Shown: piece after piece, positions 63,026-64,000 of the stretch
Layout of the letters: every line of letters starts with the position of its first letter
How positions within the stretch are numbered: position 1 is the stretch's first letter
Assembly (NCBI RefSeq): GCF_000590925.1
Contig: NZ_CP004372.1
Coordinates: 444,001-508,000 of the forward strand
Source: Roseibacterium elongatum DSM 19469
GTDB lineage: Bacteria; Pseudomonadota; Alphaproteobacteria; Rhodobacterales; Rhodobacteraceae
Direction of reading: 5' to 3'
Length of the DNA stretch: 64,000 nucleotides
Translations under genes and position numbers: made by a program
The notes under the pieces: generated by a model
Database searches by the model: none
Told to the model about the DNA's origin: nothing
The model's input: the letters and a program-made list of their open reading frames with translations, nothing else

Positions 63026-63841
63026 CTACCTCAAAATGGATGAGGAAACGGGTCTCAGGTCAGTGGCATCAGAAAGCTGCCGCCCAGTACCGCTGTAACG
63101 CTGACGGATCTCTTCGAATGATCTCTCGCTGTCGCTTGGAGACTTCCCCCATTTCGGATCGAGTGTCTCCAGCGCACCCATGAAACGCCCAACATCTGCC
63201 TTCGTCACAGCTTGCAAGGGTTTATCAGATAGGAACTCAGCGAGACGCGAAAGCGTGGTCCTGTGTTGGCGGATCGTCTGCTCGTCTCCGTCCAGCGAGG
63301 CACGGGCAAGGTAGCGATCACGCGCCTCCGTGATCTTCAGACCATAGCGGCTCTCTGCTTGCAGCGGCTTGCCCCGTCGCTCACGCCGGTAGTCCTGAAG
63401 AGCATCCCACCTTGCCTGTTGGACTGGAGACATAGCCAAGGGCCGTCCCTCCTCGTCCAGACCATGCTGATCACCAGCTTCGGTAAGAAGACGATCCTGA
63501 AGAAGGTCGTATTCGGTAAACTGCTCGTCGTCCGGCGAGCGGTTGGCGTTGGCTGCTTCAACATCGACGTCGGCGCTTCTGAGGTAGCCAATGGTGTCCT
63601 GATACACTTCCCTAGGCGACACACTCGCATCGGGGCGCAAAGAACCGCGTAGCTGCGAGAAGACAGCCTCCCAATGCGCCGCCCTTTCTGTCCTTCTGGA
63701 CATCGCCTCGCTTACATCTCGGGTCCGGAGCGTCTCGACGATCTGATCGCGGCCCAACTTCTGACGAAGGTCACGCGGCACGGCTCGCTGGAAGTACCAA
63801 GTGTGACCACGTTTCTTGAGGTAGTGCAGACTGCCAGCCAT
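63026..63841 (-). pseudogene. Tyrosine integrase, truncated by the IS
   Basis: About 271 codons remain, starting MAGSLHYLKKRGHTWYFQRA (ATG at 63841). This N-terminal arm-binding domain (AVPRDLRQKLGRDQIVETLR) and the SAM-like core-binding domain (DEQTIRQHRTTLSRLAEFLS, LQAVTKADVGRFMGALETL) are present. The catalytic domain with Arg...HxxR...Tyr is gone: the last residues (TDLRPVSSSILR) are encoded by the IS end. No catalytic remnant lies on the other side of the IS, next to hsdR. Originally the integrase of the element. Confidence 0.9.
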
Positions 63842-63848
63842 AGCGCCT

Positions 63849-63872
63849 CGATGGTACAGGTTGATGGTACAA
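63849..63872 (+). repeat. Candidate integrase arm-type sites, right end
   Basis: ATGGTACAGG (63851-63860) and ATGGTACAAC (63864-63873), 76-99 bases inside attR and directly upstream of the integrase start. They match the pair near the left end. Confidence 0.55.
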
Positions 63873-63947
63873 CCAGATGGCACGCAACCCATTGAAGATC
63901 AACAAGTCTGTTTGCTTTCAGCAGGTTGGAGGTCGCGCTACTTTTCC

Positions 63948-63964
63948 TCCTACCACCCCAGCCA
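63948..63964 (+). repeat. attR: second copy of the 17-bp repeat
   Basis: TCCTACCACCCCAGCCA, identical to the 3' end of tRNA-Gln at 53532-53548. Bases 63965-64000 beyond it would be the original chromosome downstream of the tRNA. Confidence 0.9.
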
Positions 63965-64000
63965 AATTCGCACAGAAAGACCAGACCGTATTTACCGGTG

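Larger units (their letters stand above)
61838..63062 (-). mobile_element. IS3-family insertion sequence (IS407-like group)
   Basis: 1225 bp with terminal inverted repeats TGACCTGAGACCCG (61838-61851, and inverted at 63049-63062). Carries overlapping orfA and orfB on the minus strand. No target duplication: flanks are GTCC on the left and GTGG on the right, which suggests that a deletion accompanied or followed insertion. Confidence 0.92.
53532..63964 (+). mobile_element. Integrative element (~10.4 kb) in tRNA-Gln carrying a type I restriction operon
   Basis: Bounded by 17-bp direct repeats. Contents: hsdM, hsdS, an unknown gene, a DUF4268 gene and hsdR on the plus strand; an IS3-family copy; and the N-terminal half of a tyrosine integrase on the minus strand near attR. 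GC content is visibly lower than the flanking chromosome. Without a complete integrase the island is probably immobile unless helped in trans. Confidence 0.9.

Noticed and set aside
63935..63964. A second, partial tRNA at the right end of the island
   Set aside because: Only the 17-bp att repeat matches the tRNA; the D and anticodon arms are absent, so it is an attachment site, not a gene.

Overview
The window is GC-rich, densely coded DNA from an alphaproteobacterium, most likely order Rhodobacterales (Rhodobacter/Roseobacter group). The signs are a class I lysyl-tRNA synthetase, a CryB-type iron-sulfur photolyase, a gcvTHP operon behind a tandem glycine riboswitch, a Leu-rich leader in front of leuA, and the mreBCD-mrdA-rodA order. 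Most of it (1-53.5 kb) reads as ordinary chromosome. The last 10.4 kb is an integrated element.

Layout. 1-8.3 kb: small conserved or hypothetical genes, a large secreted-type beta-helix protein, and an intact homocysteine S-methyltransferase facing a decayed paralogue. 8.3-19 kb: a DUF4336 protein, class I lysS, terB, phaC, a cobalamin riboswitch controlling a small Cys-rich protein, dacB, nadD, a DUF2059 protein and ettA. 19-21.7 kb: an AT-richer membrane protein gene, a REP-associated transposase (RAYT) with REP palindromes in and beside it, and two tandem cold-shock genes sharing a 5'-UTR hairpin. 21.7-30.1 kb: trxC, a lipoprotein of the histidine-phosphatase superfamily, a tiny membrane protein missed by length cut-offs, a DUF4329 protein, rsgA and the glycine cleavage operon. 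30.1-38.6 kb: a GGCT-fold protein, an FMN-binding protein, a nitrilase-superfamily amidase, gltX, a zincin, photolyase plus SDR, and leuA with its leader. 38.6-44.5 kb: the elongasome cluster. 44.5-53.4 kb: ghrA, sseB-like, a uracil-DNA glycosylase, ArsR plus permease, capsule export genes kpsT/kpsE with kdsA, and a BON-MscS channel.

53.5-64 kb: tRNA-Gln(UUG) followed by an element bounded by a 17-bp direct repeat of the tRNA 3' end (53532-53548 and 63948-63964). It carries a five-gene operon in which every junction is a 4-nt stop/start overlap: hsdM, hsdS, an unknown gene, a DUF4268 nuclease-like gene, hsdR. The tyrosine integrase next to attR has lost its catalytic half to an IS3-family (IS407-like) insertion without target duplication, so the island looks fixed in place. 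The two extra genes between hsdS and hsdR are the best candidates here for a little-described variant of a type I restriction system.

Caution on sequence quality: at least five otherwise well-conserved genes (DUF427, DUF2059, mreB, rodA, uracil-DNA glycosylase), and probably the edge gene at 1-722, carry frame breaks, nearly all in homopolymer runs. Because mreB and rodA are normally essential, these are more likely consensus errors than real mutations; the genes are annotated across the break.
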